From NCBI GenBank assembly GCA_036961295.1, contig JBALVX010000001.1, forward strand, positions 620,001 to 684,000: DNA of 64,000 nt. The letters run 5' to 3'. The notes under the pieces were generated by a model, which had not been told where the DNA came from, ran no database searches, and saw only the letters and a list, made by a program, of their open reading frames with translations. Source of the DNA: JAGPUQ01 sp036961295 (GTDB taxonomy: Bacteria; Pseudomonadota; Gammaproteobacteria; Pseudomonadales; Porticoccaceae). Both the position numbers and the translations under genes were made by a program. Of the stretch, positions 23,908 through 32,201 are shown piece after piece. Numbering within the stretch: the first letter of the stretch is position 1; each line of letters begins with the position of its first letter.

Positions 23908-24362
23908 TGGCGTAGACAGAGAAAGACTTGCCTGGCCTGAGCGCGGGACAGTGTTTCGGGCGCGGGCTGATAGAGCAGGTCGTGCAACTGGTCGAGGGCG
24001 ACGGCGTTGCTCAGCTTGCTGACACTAGCCTCGTCAACAATGGCGAGTAAGTCGGAGGTGGGTAGGGTCGCGAGCTGTTCGTGTAGTGGGTTGGACTTTG
24101 CGGTTTGCCGAGCCAGAATTAACAAAGATTTAACTAATACCGTAGCATCTCGATCTTTCTGATAATGAGCCCAGAGCGCGTTGATCTGCCGTTTGGCCTG
24201 GCGGGAAAACAAGCGCTCGCGATGATGCCGTAAGGCGAAGCGTAAAACCCACCATAATAAGCCGACGACCAGAGCTGCCAGTAACCACCAGCCGGGTGCT
24301 GGCGGCCACCAGGTAATGGCTGGCGGCAGATGAATATCTTTGAGTTGGTCGAGGAGTGGCAT
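23874..24362 (-). CDS. DUF4381 family membrane protein
   Basis: A 162-residue protein that starts MPLLDQLKDIHLPPAITWWPPAPGWW, the usual DUF4381 opening, followed by one membrane helix (LLAALVVGLLWWVLRFAL) and a cytoplasmic helical domain. The family almost always occurs between DUF58 and batA in Bat operons, as here. No activity is known. It begins 2 bp after the DUF58 gene and overlaps batA by 34 bp. Confidence 0.9.
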   Translation of the reverse strand: MPLLDQLKDIHLPPAITWWPPAPGWWLLAALVVGLLWWVLRFALRHHRERLFSRQAKRQINALWAHYQKDRDATVLVKSLLILARQTAKSNPLHEQLATLPTSDLLAIVDEASVSKLSNAVALDQLHDLLYQPAPETLSRAQARQVFLCLRQWIRQTGGPLW

Positions 24363-24364
24363 GA

Positions 24365-25375
24365 TTAGGCTTCGGCTGCTTGAATATGAGGTTTCGATTG
24401 ACTTGAGCGACGCGCTTTACGACTGCGCGCTTTGCCGTAGTGCTGGTTTAAGGTCGAAACCACATCACTGCTACCACCGGTGTTAGTGGAAAATGTCAGG
24501 TAGCCCATCTGTAGCTTAGTCGCCAGTTGTTTTAAATATTCGCAGCGCGCATCAAAAGCCTCCTCGAAGGCTTGTCGTTGCGCAGTATTGCGGGTGTCGA
24601 GTGAGCGCCTGCCCAGTGGACCACGCAGTGGATAGTTTCCCGGCGGTGGTAACGCTGCTTCTAACGGGTCGTAGACATGGAACAAAGTAATGTCGCAACG
24701 GCGTGCCATTTCAAACAGGTGGCGCTCGTTGCGGGGGTCGGCGCTGAGATCGTGAAAGTCGCTAATAATCATCAAGGCGGCACCGGGATGGGCGATGCGC
24801 CGCAAATCCTGGAGCATATCGTGCAGCGTAAAAGTATCGGCTTGTGCCTCGCATAAGTTGGTACTGGTTTCGTTTAAGACTCGAATCAGCGCCAGTGCTG
24901 CATGGTGGCTGCGACGGGCGCGAATATCATTAAATTGACTGTTGCCAAACACCAGCCCGCCGACCCGATCACCGCTATTGAGTCCGGCCCAGGCCAGTGC
25001 GGCACTAATTTCGCAGGCGGTCACCGATTTCATCCGTTGGCTGCCAAAAAACATGGTTTGTCGGAGATCGGTTAGCAGATATACCGGACGCTCGCGTTCT
25101 TCCCGGAACAATTTGGTGTGGGTGGTGTTAGTGCGCGCGGTCACCCGCCAATCGATGGAGCGCATATCGTCACCGGGTTGATAGGGTCGAACTTCATCGA
25201 AGTCCATGCCACGCCCGCGAAAGCGGGTGTGGTGAGGCCCGGCCAGGCTGCTATTGGGTTTCAATCTGGGGAAAAACACAAAATCCCGTGCCGCGTGGCG
25301 CAGTGCCACCAGACTTTCCACCGAGGGCACTACCTCGGGTGGGGGAGTAGGTAGATGCGCATTATTATCCATCAA
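24365..25375 (-). CDS. DUF58 domain protein
   Basis: A 336-residue soluble protein. RGRGMDFDEVRPYQPGDDMR then IDWRVTARTN is the diagnostic DUF58 motif, followed by a VWA-like region (PVYLLTDLRQTMFFG; ALMIISDFHDLS). The C terminus is basic (KARRSSQSK). It is the second gene of the operon, 48 bp after moxR. DUF58 proteins accompany MoxR ATPases throughout bacteria and are thought to be their partners, but no catalytic role has been shown. Confidence 0.93.
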   Translation of the reverse strand: MMDNNAHLPTPPPEVVPSVESLVALRHAARDFVFFPRLKPNSSLAGPHHTRFRGRGMDFDEVRPYQPGDDMRSIDWRVTARTNTTHTKLFREERERPVYLLTDLRQTMFFGSQRMKSVTACEISAALAWAGLNSGDRVGGLVFGNSQFNDIRARRSHHAALALIRVLNETSTNLCEAQADTFTLHDMLQDLRRIAHPGAALMIISDFHDLSADPRNERHLFEMARRCDITLFHVYDPLEAALPPPGNYPLRGPLGRRSLDTRNTAQRQAFEEAFDARCEYLKQLATKLQMGYLTFSTNTGGSSDVVSTLNQHYGKARSRKARRSSQSKPHIQAAEA

Positions 25376-25423
25376 TGTGCCTGCCAGGAACGGTTGTTAA
25401 AGATGCCGGTAATGGTAGGAGCA

Positions 25424-26398
25424 TTAGGCCGAGGGTACCGTGGTTAACAGGGTTTGCACCACCGCCTCTGGCGTAACACCTTCGGCTTCGGCTTCAAAAC
25501 TGAGTATTAGTCGGTGGCGCAGAACATCGGCTGCGACATTGCGAATGTCGTCCGGTGTTACATAGTCGCGCTGATCGAGCCAGGCCAGCGCGCGCGAGCA
25601 GCGATCGAGAGCGATAGTGGCGCGGGGGCTGGCACCGAAGTTAATCCAGTTGGAGAGTTTGTCACCGTAAAGTTGTGGATTGCGCGTCGCTAAAATCAGT
25701 TGTACCAGGTATTCCTCCACTGGCTCGGCCATATGTACGGCCAGCACCTCGCGTCGCGCCGCAAATAAAACATCCTGGGATAGCTTAGTAAACGTTGGAC
25801 TGGTATCGCCGTCTTTATTGCCGCCATTAGCTTCAGCGCGAGCGATGTTAAGAATTTGGCGTTCGGCACCCGGGGCCGGGTAGTCCACGGTCACGTGCAT
25901 TAAAAATCGATCCATTTGCGCTTCGGGTAGAGGGTAGGTGCCCTCTTGTTCAATGGGGTTTTGGGTGGCCATGACCAAAAATAGTTCGGGTAGTGGGTAA
26001 GTGTTGCGGCCCACGCTGATTTGTCGCTCGGCCATGGCTTCAAGTAGCGCGGACTGTACCTTGGCCGGGGCGCGATTGATTTCGTCGGCAAGTACCAGGT
26101 TGTGGAAGATCGGACCGGGCTGGAATTCAAAGGAGCCGTTTTCCGGGCGATAGATGTCGGAGCCAGTAATATCGGCGGGTAGTAAATCCGGGGTGAACTG
26201 GACGCGTTGAAAGGATGCGCTAACACCCTTGGCCAGGCTATTGATGGCGCGGGTTTTAGCCAGTCCTGGGGCGCCTTCTACTAACAGGTGTCCGTCGGAG
26301 AGTAATGCGATAACCAGGCGTTGGCACAACTGGGGTTGGCCGACCACCTGGTCGTTAAGATAGCCCAGCAGGGCCTGGATAGGGGTTTGTAAACTCAT
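25424..26398 (-). CDS. MoxR-family AAA+ ATPase
   Basis: A 324-residue AAA+ ATPase of the MoxR family. Walker A GAPGLAKT (about residues 36-43), Walker B LVLADEINRAP, sensor 1 MATQNPIEQEGTYPLPEAQMDRF and the C-terminal lid domain are all intact. I start it at the ATG at 26398; a TTG upstream adds eight residues that do not belong to the family. MoxR proteins act as chaperone-like ATPases for VWA-domain partners, here the DUF58 and Bat proteins encoded next. It is the first gene of the operon, divergent from pyrD with about 157 bp between. Confidence 0.93.
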   Translation of the reverse strand: MSLQTPIQALLGYLNDQVVGQPQLCQRLVIALLSDGHLLVEGAPGLAKTRAINSLAKGVSASFQRVQFTPDLLPADITGSDIYRPENGSFEFQPGPIFHNLVLADEINRAPAKVQSALLEAMAERQISVGRNTYPLPELFLVMATQNPIEQEGTYPLPEAQMDRFLMHVTVDYPAPGAERQILNIARAEANGGNKDGDTSPTFTKLSQDVLFAARREVLAVHMAEPVEEYLVQLILATRNPQLYGDKLSNWINFGASPRATIALDRCSRALAWLDQRDYVTPDDIRNVAADVLRHRLILSFEAEAEGVTPEAVVQTLLTTVPSA

Positions 26399-26555
26399 GA
26401 TGGATAATGCTTCCCGATACAAAGAATGTTGGCGTATAACGCAGTCTAGCGGATGGTGTTAAAACCTCGCCTCAAAATAATTCCCACTACCGTCGGCGGG
26501 CGGGCTGAGCGGCGAGTATAATGTGATTTTTGTCTGCTGTTGAGTTTCTTCATTT

Positions 26556-27596
26556 ATGTATGCGCTCCTACGCAATGCCTTATTTTTGTTGCCTACCGAA
26601 ACCTCCCACGATGTTGCGCTAAAGTCTCTGGCCTGCGCCCAGCGTTTAAAGCTGTTGTCCGCGTTCAATCCGACGCCACGCAGTTGCCCGGTGACGGTCA
26701 TGGGCCTGGAATTTGCCAATCCCGTTGGTCTCGCTGCGGGTCTCGATAAAAACGGCGACTACATAGACCCGATGATGGCGCTAGGGTTCGGTTTTGTCGA
26801 AATTGGTACGGTGACACCACGGCCTCAGTCGGGCAATGCCAAACCGCGATTGTTTCGCCTGCCCGAGCATCGGGCCATTATTAACCGCATGGGTTTTAAT
26901 AATTACGGTGTGGATCATTTGGTGGAGCAGGTGCGTCGTTGTCGAGGGGAAGGTCGCCTGAGCACGAATAAAGGTGTACTGGGTATTAATATTGGTAAGA
27001 ACTTCGATACCCCGGTGGAGCGTGCCGCCGAAGATTACCTGCTTTGTATGGACAAGGTTTATGCCCATGCGGACTACATCACGGTCAATATCTCCTCGCC
27101 CAACACCCCGGGTTTACGCAGTTTGCAGTTTGGCGATGACTTTAATGAATTGCTGGCAAGCCTCAAGGCACGGCAACAGGTATTGGCCGATGAGCACGGT
27201 CGCTACGTCCCGCTGGCGGTTAAGATTGCGCCGGATATGAGCGACGACGAGCTAAAACAGCTTGGGGATGTGTTGCTGGGTCAGGGCATTGATGCGGTGA
27301 TCGCCACCAATACCACGGTGTCGCGAGAGGCCGTCGCGGATTCACCGCTGAGTGAAGAGGCGGGTGGTTTGAGTGGCGCACCGCTGCGGGAGCGCTCAAC
27401 CGAGGTGGTTAAAGTACTGTCTCAACATCTCGCGGGCGCGCTACCTATCATTGCCGTTGGCGGAATTTTGAGCGCTGACGATGCAGTGGAAAAAATGGAC
27501 GCCGGAGCCGCGCTGGTACAAATATATAGCGGCTTTATTTATTCCGGCCCCGGTCTGGTACGCGCCGCAGTGCAAGCGATAGCGGAGCGTCCTTAA
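26556..27596 (+). CDS. pyrD: Dihydroorotate dehydrogenase (quinone), class 2
   Basis: Fourth step of pyrimidine synthesis: oxidises dihydroorotate to orotate, passing electrons to membrane quinone through FMN. The class 2 enzyme is shown by the N-terminal membrane-association helices (ALLRNALFLLPTETSHDVAL), the motif GLAAGLDKNGDYIDPM, the NISSPNTPGLRSLQ loop with the catalytic Ser region and the FMN-binding end GAALVQIYSGFIYSGPGLV. At 346 residues it has the usual length. It is monocistronic, divergent from the moxR operon. Confidence 0.97.
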   Translation: MYALLRNALFLLPTETSHDVALKSLACAQRLKLLSAFNPTPRSCPVTVMGLEFANPVGLAAGLDKNGDYIDPMMALGFGFVEIGTVTPRPQSGNAKPRLFRLPEHRAIINRMGFNNYGVDHLVEQVRRCRGEGRLSTNKGVLGINIGKNFDTPVERAAEDYLLCMDKVYAHADYITVNISSPNTPGLRSLQFGDDFNELLASLKARQQVLADEHGRYVPLAVKIAPDMSDDELKQLGDVLLGQGIDAVIATNTTVSREAVADSPLSEEAGGLSGAPLRERSTEVVKVLSQHLAGALPIIAVGGILSADDAVEKMDAGAALVQIYSGFIYSGPGLVRAAVQAIAERP

Positions 27597-27714
27597 GCCG
27601 AGCTAAAACATGAGCCTTAAGTGTTGAAGCCGCAGACCTCAGTCCGCTCAGCTGATTTTTAAGTTAATCTATTTTATTAGATTTGGTTCATATCTTGTTG
27701 TTTATGTTATATTT

Positions 27715-27921
27715 TTATAGGGAAGCTATGCGTTCCTGAGCAGTGGCAATACTGTAGCCCCGAAGATAATCGCCGTGGCCTTCCTGCCAGCCATTCATCC
27801 ATTCGTGGCCTTGCTCGGTGTTGTCGTTGTGGGGGCATTTATTATCGGGGTGGCCTTGGAAGCCGACCTGGTAACCTTTAAAGAAAGCGCGTTGGGAAGG
27901 GTCTCTTTTTTGTGTTCTCAT
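27715..27921 (-). CDS. rmf: Ribosome modulation factor
   Basis: A 68-residue basic protein that dimerises 70S ribosomes into inactive 100S particles in stationary phase. The start MRTQKRDPSQRAFFKGYQVG and the sequence CPHNDNTEQGHEWMNGWQEG align by eye with RMF (KRQKRDRLERAHQRGYQAG and QWLGGWREA in E. coli). I use the ATG at 27921, which has GGAG about ten bases upstream; a longer upstream frame lacks family support. It lies convergent to pyrD and divergent from rlmKL. RMF is normally induced by ppGpp and slow growth. Confidence 0.88.
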   Translation of the reverse strand: MRTQKRDPSQRAFFKGYQVGFQGHPDNKCPHNDNTEQGHEWMNGWQEGHGDYLRGYSIATAQERIASL

Positions 27922-28095
27922 GGGCAAATTTCTCCGCTTGGTGACTCTGGAAGACAATAATCCAGACTCTGTAGTTGACCAGATCGCCGAGGCGGTGTCG
28001 AAGATTTTATCTCTCTATAGGCGGGGGCTTTAATTCCCCTCGGTAATCAATAGGGCCTTTTTTGGGAGCCGATTAGTTGTTAGTTGGCTTTATTT

Positions 28096-28134
28096 CTTAA
28101 GTAGTTGGTGATATCTCTTAAGCAGTTGGCGATA
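28096..28134 (+). repeat. Tandem 21-bp direct repeat upstream of rlmKL
   Basis: CTTAAGTAGTTGGTGATA (28096-28113) and CTTAAGCAGTTGGCGATA (28117-28134) match at 16 of 18 positions, with a 21-bp period close to two helical turns. They lie 55-93 bp upstream of the rlmKL start, so they could be a binding site or a neutral duplication. I see no other feature in 27922-28188. Confidence 0.6.
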
Positions 28135-28188
28135 GGCAAGGTTGAAGGCAGTTAAATTGGTAGTAGGTAATGTGGGAGGAATACAGGT

Positions 28189-30525
28189 TTGAGTAATACA
28201 AGCGCACACGGTGATCAGCCTTTGCCAGGTCAGTCTGCTGGATCAACTATGGCCTGGTTTGTAACCTGCCCTAAAGGTCTGGAAGGTCTGCTGGTCGATG
28301 AAATACGCGCCCTGGGTGCCCAGGATGTTAAGGAAACCGTCGCGGGGGCCAGGGTCGTGGGCTCCGAAGAGCTGGGTTATCGCCTCTGCCTGTGGTCGCG
28401 GCTGGCCAACCGGGTGCTGATGCCGCTGCATACGGCAGTCGTTGACGATGGCGACTCTCTGTACGAGGTCGCGTCCTCCGTGCCCTGGATGGATCATTTC
28501 AGTGTGGAGTCGAGTATTACGGTGGACTTCAGCGGCACTGGAGACGCTATCCGTCATACTCAGTACGGTGCGCAGCGGGTTAAGGACGCCATTGTCGATC
28601 AGTTTCGGACGGCAACCGGGGAGCGGCCGAATGTGGATCGTGGTTCGGCGGATATTCGTATCAATGCCCGTTTGGCGAAAGGTTCGATCACTTTGAGTTT
28701 GGATTTTTCTGGGGACAGTTTGCATCGTCGTGGTTATCGCGAGCGCCAGGTGAATGCACCCCTGAAAGAAAATTTAGCGGCGGCTTTATTGCTGCGGGCC
28801 GGTTGGCCGGATATCGCTCGGCAGGGCGGTGATTTCGTCGACCCCATGTGTGGTGGCGGTACGCTGGTTATTGAGGCGGCAATGATGGAGGCGGATATTG
28901 CCCCCGGTTTGCTGCGACAACGCTTTGGTTTTCACGCCTGGACAGCTTATCAGCCAGCGCTTTGGCAGAGCCTGGTAGCGGAGGCCGAGGCGCGTCGGGA
29001 TGTGGGCCTGGCAGCAGAGCTGCCGAACTTGCGTGGCTACGACGTGGATGTCTGGGCGGTCGGAGCCTGTGTAGACAATGCTCGAGCAGCGGGTCTTGAG
29101 GCTGCTTTGGAGCAGGGCAAGATTCGCTTCGAGGCGCGCTCTATAGCCAATACCCAGCGTCACGAGGGAGCCAGTGAGCAGGGTTTGCTGCTGGCTAACC
29201 CGCCTTATGGAGAGCGCCTGGGTGATATAGAAAGTTTGGCGCCGACCTATCAGCAGTTGGGCGCGGCGATTAAAGCCTGTTATCCGGGCTGGCGCGCGGC
29301 GATTATTACCTCAAATCCGGAACTCGGTTTTGAGCTGGGTTTGAAGGCGCGCAAAAAATATCGCCTGTTTAACGGTGCCTTGGCCAGTGAGTTGTTGCTC
29401 TTTGATGTGCACACCGTAGCGCAGGCAGAGGTGGCCCAGGAACAACAAAGCCAACGACACGAGCAACGATCCAGTGAGTCCAGTGCCGCGGTGGCCATGC
29501 TAGTGAATCGCCTTAACAAGAATCGGCGCAAACTCAAGCCCTGGCTCAGTAAGAATAATATTGAGTGTTACCGGCTTTACGATGCCGACTTGCCGGAGTA
29601 TGCGGTGGCGATAGATTGCTATGGCGATGCCGTACACGTGCAGGAGTATGCCGCTCCAAAATCCATCGATCCCGCTACGGCGCAGCGACGCTTGCGCGAA
29701 GTTGAAGAGGCCCTGGTTACAGTGCTGGGGGTGGATGAAAGCACCTTGTTTTTTAAACGCCGCGAACGTCAAAAGGGTAGTAAGCAATATCAGCGTTTGG
29801 CAGAGCCTAGTCTTTATGGGGCGAGCAAGCAGATAGCTGAGGGCAGTAGCAATGTAAGCAGTAATGTAGGCAGCGACACTACTGTTAAAGAAATGAAAGT
29901 TCGCGAGGGTGCGGCGACGTTTGAAGTGAATCTCGGCGCGTATCTCGATACCGGTTTGTTTCTCGATCATCGCCCGATGCGGCAGCGGCTGGCGGCTTTG
30001 GCAAAAAATGGGCGCTTGTTAAATCTATTTTGTTATACCGCGACGGCGACGGTGCAAGCGGCTCTGGGAGCAGGGGGTGAGCCCGGCGCAGCATCGAGTT
30101 TGAGTATTGATATGTCCAATGCGTATTTGGCCTGGGCGCAGCGAAATTTTGATTTAAATAAATTGGATAACCAAAAGCACGAACTGTTGCGCGCAGATTG
30201 TTTAATTTGGCTGGAGCGGGCAGAAGCACTCTACGCTGCTCAGTTTGATGTGATCCTGGTTGATCCCCCCACGTTTTCGAACTCGAAAAAAATGGAGGAA
30301 ACCCTTGATGTGCAGCGCGATCATCCGACCATCATTGATCGGGCCATGATTCTGTTAGCCCCAGGTGGAACCCTGGTGTTTTCCAATAATTTTCGACGCT
30401 TCCAAATGCATGAGGCGATGCATAAAAAATATGTGGTGGAAGATATCAGTGCGAAAACCCTCGACCCGGATTTTGTGCGCAATCCTCGCATCCACAATTG
30501 CTGGTTAATTCGACACCGAGATTAA
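28189..30525 (+). CDS. rlmL: 23S rRNA methyltransferase RlmKL (m2G2445 and m7G2069)
   Basis: A 778-residue fusion of two SAM-dependent methyltransferases plus a THUMP domain. The N-terminal half (THUMP about residues 60-170; catalytic NPPYGERLGD near residue 342) corresponds to RlmL; the C-terminal half (FEVNLGAYLDTGLFLDHRPM, then LVDPPTFSNSKKMEETLDVQ) corresponds to RlmK. A TTG start at 28189 follows a strong GGGAGGA eight bases upstream; the first ATG is 20 codons later. A low-complexity Ser/Asn/Val stretch around residue 550 (SSNVSSNVGSD) lies in a linker. Co-transcribed with the glutaredoxin-like gene. Confidence 0.96.
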   Translation: MSNTSAHGDQPLPGQSAGSTMAWFVTCPKGLEGLLVDEIRALGAQDVKETVAGARVVGSEELGYRLCLWSRLANRVLMPLHTAVVDDGDSLYEVASSVPWMDHFSVESSITVDFSGTGDAIRHTQYGAQRVKDAIVDQFRTATGERPNVDRGSADIRINARLAKGSITLSLDFSGDSLHRRGYRERQVNAPLKENLAAALLLRAGWPDIARQGGDFVDPMCGGGTLVIEAAMMEADIAPGLLRQRFGFHAWTAYQPALWQSLVAEAEARRDVGLAAELPNLRGYDVDVWAVGACVDNARAAGLEAALEQGKIRFEARSIANTQRHEGASEQGLLLANPPYGERLGDIESLAPTYQQLGAAIKACYPGWRAAIITSNPELGFELGLKARKKYRLFNGALASELLLFDVHTVAQAEVAQEQQSQRHEQRSSESSAAVAMLVNRLNKNRRKLKPWLSKNNIECYRLYDADLPEYAVAIDCYGDAVHVQEYAAPKSIDPATAQRRLREVEEALVTVLGVDESTLFFKRRERQKGSKQYQRLAEPSLYGASKQIAEGSSNVSSNVGSDTTVKEMKVREGAATFEVNLGAYLDTGLFLDHRPMRQRLAALAKNGRLLNLFCYTATATVQAALGAGGEPGAASSLSIDMSNAYLAWAQRNFDLNKLDNQKHELLRADCLIWLERAEALYAAQFDVILVDPPTFSNSKKMEETLDVQRDHPTIIDRAMILLAPGGTLVFSNNFRRFQMHEAMHKKYVVEDISAKTLDPDFVRNPRIHNCWLIRHRD

Positions 30526-30532
30526 ATAGGAC

Positions 30533-30802
30533 ATGGTAGTGAGCAACGATAAAAACAGAAAAGTGGTGACGCTCTACATTGGTGAGTCTTGCCATTTATG
30601 TGATCAAGCCCGGCAAGTGGTACTGCCGGTGATTGCGGACACCGACTGGGTACTAGAGGAGGTCGTTATCACGGGAGATGAAGCCCTGATGGCAGCCTAC
30701 GATATTCGTATTCCGGTAGTAAAAACTTCGGCGGGTGTCGAAAAAGGCTGGCCGTTTACCCCAGGGCAGATTAAACGACTTATTACTGGAGTGGATTCTT
30801 AA
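30533..30802 (+). CDS. Glutaredoxin-like (DUF836-type) thiol protein
   Basis: An 89-residue thioredoxin-fold protein with a CHLC active-site pair (TLYIGESCHLCDQARQVV) and the cis-Pro segment YDIRIPVVKT. The family is common next to rRNA methyltransferase genes in gammaproteobacteria, but its reaction is not established. It begins 7 bp after rlmKL, so the two are likely one transcript, and it overlaps the convergent phospholipase-like gene by 20 bp at the 3' ends. Confidence 0.85.
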   Translation: MVVSNDKNRKVVTLYIGESCHLCDQARQVVLPVIADTDWVLEEVVITGDEALMAAYDIRIPVVKTSAGVEKGWPFTPGQIKRLITGVDS

Positions 30803-31295
30803 CTATTTTCCGATACTGCTCGCCATGTTTTTGAGCTTGCTCCTTTTCCTCCTTGTTTAATTCCCGATAACCCCGTGGGTAGGGCCAGCCATAAGCCCAA
30901 CGAAATTTGGTGGGCAAATAGGGGGTGCCACCAACACGTACACCTGCCAACATCAGTTTGGCGATATCTGGATGTCCTGCATCGGCTACACAACTGCGTA
31001 ATTGTTGGTCTGCTGCCCGCCTTTGTAGAGAGTTGCCGCCTTGCCAGTAGGCATAGTCGTGATCGGTGCAGCAGGATAACCAAACCTCTTGCTGGCTGGG
31101 GGTGCCGTCCGGAAACGCACTGCAGCCATCGCTGGTGAAGGGCTTTAGGGAGCTCGACGTTTTAAGGGACGAAGTTTCCCTTTCTTCCAAATATTTTTCT
31201 GCATGGTTTTCCACATTGTCTCCAGCACTACCGGGAAGGCAGTAGAATAAAAACAATAAGACGGGTGAGCAGAGAAATGTCAGTTTTAGCGGCAT
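30783..31295 (-). CDS. Secreted phospholipase A2-like protein
   Basis: A 170-residue exported protein: signal peptide of about 25 residues (LTFLCSPVLLFLFYCLPGSAG), then DGCSAFPDG and the motif SCCTDHDYAYWQGG. The CCxxHD-xxY pattern is the core of phospholipase A2 active sites, where His and Asp form the catalytic pair. Further cysteines (LRSCV) could make disulfides. The calcium loop of classical enzymes is not obvious, so the fold assignment is by motif only. Close relatives are common hypothetical proteins in marine gammaproteobacteria and Pseudomonas, as I recall. It lies just downstream of tatD on the same strand. Confidence 0.65.
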   Translation of the reverse strand: MPLKLTFLCSPVLLFLFYCLPGSAGDNVENHAEKYLEERETSSLKTSSSLKPFTSDGCSAFPDGTPSQQEVWLSCCTDHDYAYWQGGNSLQRRAADQQLRSCVADAGHPDIAKLMLAGVRVGGTPYLPTKFRWAYGWPYPRGYRELNKEEKEQAQKHGEQYRKIVKNPLQ

Positions 31296-31310
31296 AGGTT
31301 TATGTTGCCT

Positions 31311-32201
31311 CTAAGATGGCTTCAGTCTAAAAAACCGGCGCGCTGTCGCGGTGGTAGCGCGGGCTAATTCTATTCCATTTTCCTGGCGGCACTCCGCGAG
31401 TTGGCTTAACACCGAGGGTAGGTAGGCGGGTTCGTTGCGGTTTTTATCTGATTTCTTTGTTGCTTGATGTTTTGGCGCGTTACTTCTAGGCAATAACTTT
31501 TTCGGTAATAAGAAAGGCGCATCGCTTTCAATCATCAATCGGTCGAGAGGAATATTTTTTACCAGGCCCTGTAACTCCAGACCGCGTCGGGGATCGCAAA
31601 CCCAGCCGGTGATACCGATGTGTAAATTGAGATCGAGATAGTTAAATAGTTCGCTGCGCGTACCGGTAAAGCAGTGAATCACCGCCTCTGACAATTGATC
31701 TCGGTAGCTTTTCAGTATGTCTAGTTGACGCTGGTGGGCGTCGCGTTCGTGCAAAAACAGAGGTAGTCCACACTCGATAGCGAGTTCAATTTGAGTTTCG
31801 AAGACTTTCTCTTGATCAACTCTAGGGGAGTAGTCGCGATTAAAATCGAGTCCGGTCTCGCCAATGGCGACAACCTGGGGCTGCTCTGCAAGCTTTCTTA
31901 GTCGTAGCAGAGTGTCGCTATTCCAGTCTTTGGCATCGTGGGGATGAACGCCGGCAGTGGTGTAGAGCATGCCGGGGAAATCGTCTGCGTACTGTTCACA
32001 TAGTGCCAGGGCTTGCTCGCTACTATTTACGCAAGTGCCAGTAATTATAACTTGGTCGACACCGGCTGCTCGCGCGCGTTGTAGAACTTCAGTTTGATCG
32101 TGATTGAAACGCGGGTTGGTTAAATTAACGCCAATATCGACCAGAGTAAATTTAGGCAGGGTCTCGGTAGTTAAATTTTGTTCGGTGGCACCTGCTGTCA
32201 C
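31311..32201 (-). CDS. tatD: TatD-family metal-dependent DNase
   Basis: A 296-residue TIM-barrel metallohydrolase. VDIGVNLTNPRFNHD, TTAGVHPHDAK, AIGETGLDFNRDYSP and LFLHERDAHQRQLDI supply the usual metal ligands, and MIESDAPFLLPK closes the active site. TatD proteins are 3'-5' exonucleases connected to DNA repair and DNA fragmentation. The start overlaps the slt stop by 4 bp, so translation is coupled. The DNase role is taken from the family. Confidence 0.92.
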   Translation of the reverse strand: MTAGATEQNLTTETLPKFTLVDIGVNLTNPRFNHDQTEVLQRARAAGVDQVIITGTCVNSSEQALALCEQYADDFPGMLYTTAGVHPHDAKDWNSDTLLRLRKLAEQPQVVAIGETGLDFNRDYSPRVDQEKVFETQIELAIECGLPLFLHERDAHQRQLDILKSYRDQLSEAVIHCFTGTRSELFNYLDLNLHIGITGWVCDPRRGLELQGLVKNIPLDRLMIESDAPFLLPKKLLPRSNAPKHQATKKSDKNRNEPAYLPSVLSQLAECRQENGIELARATTATARRFFRLKPS

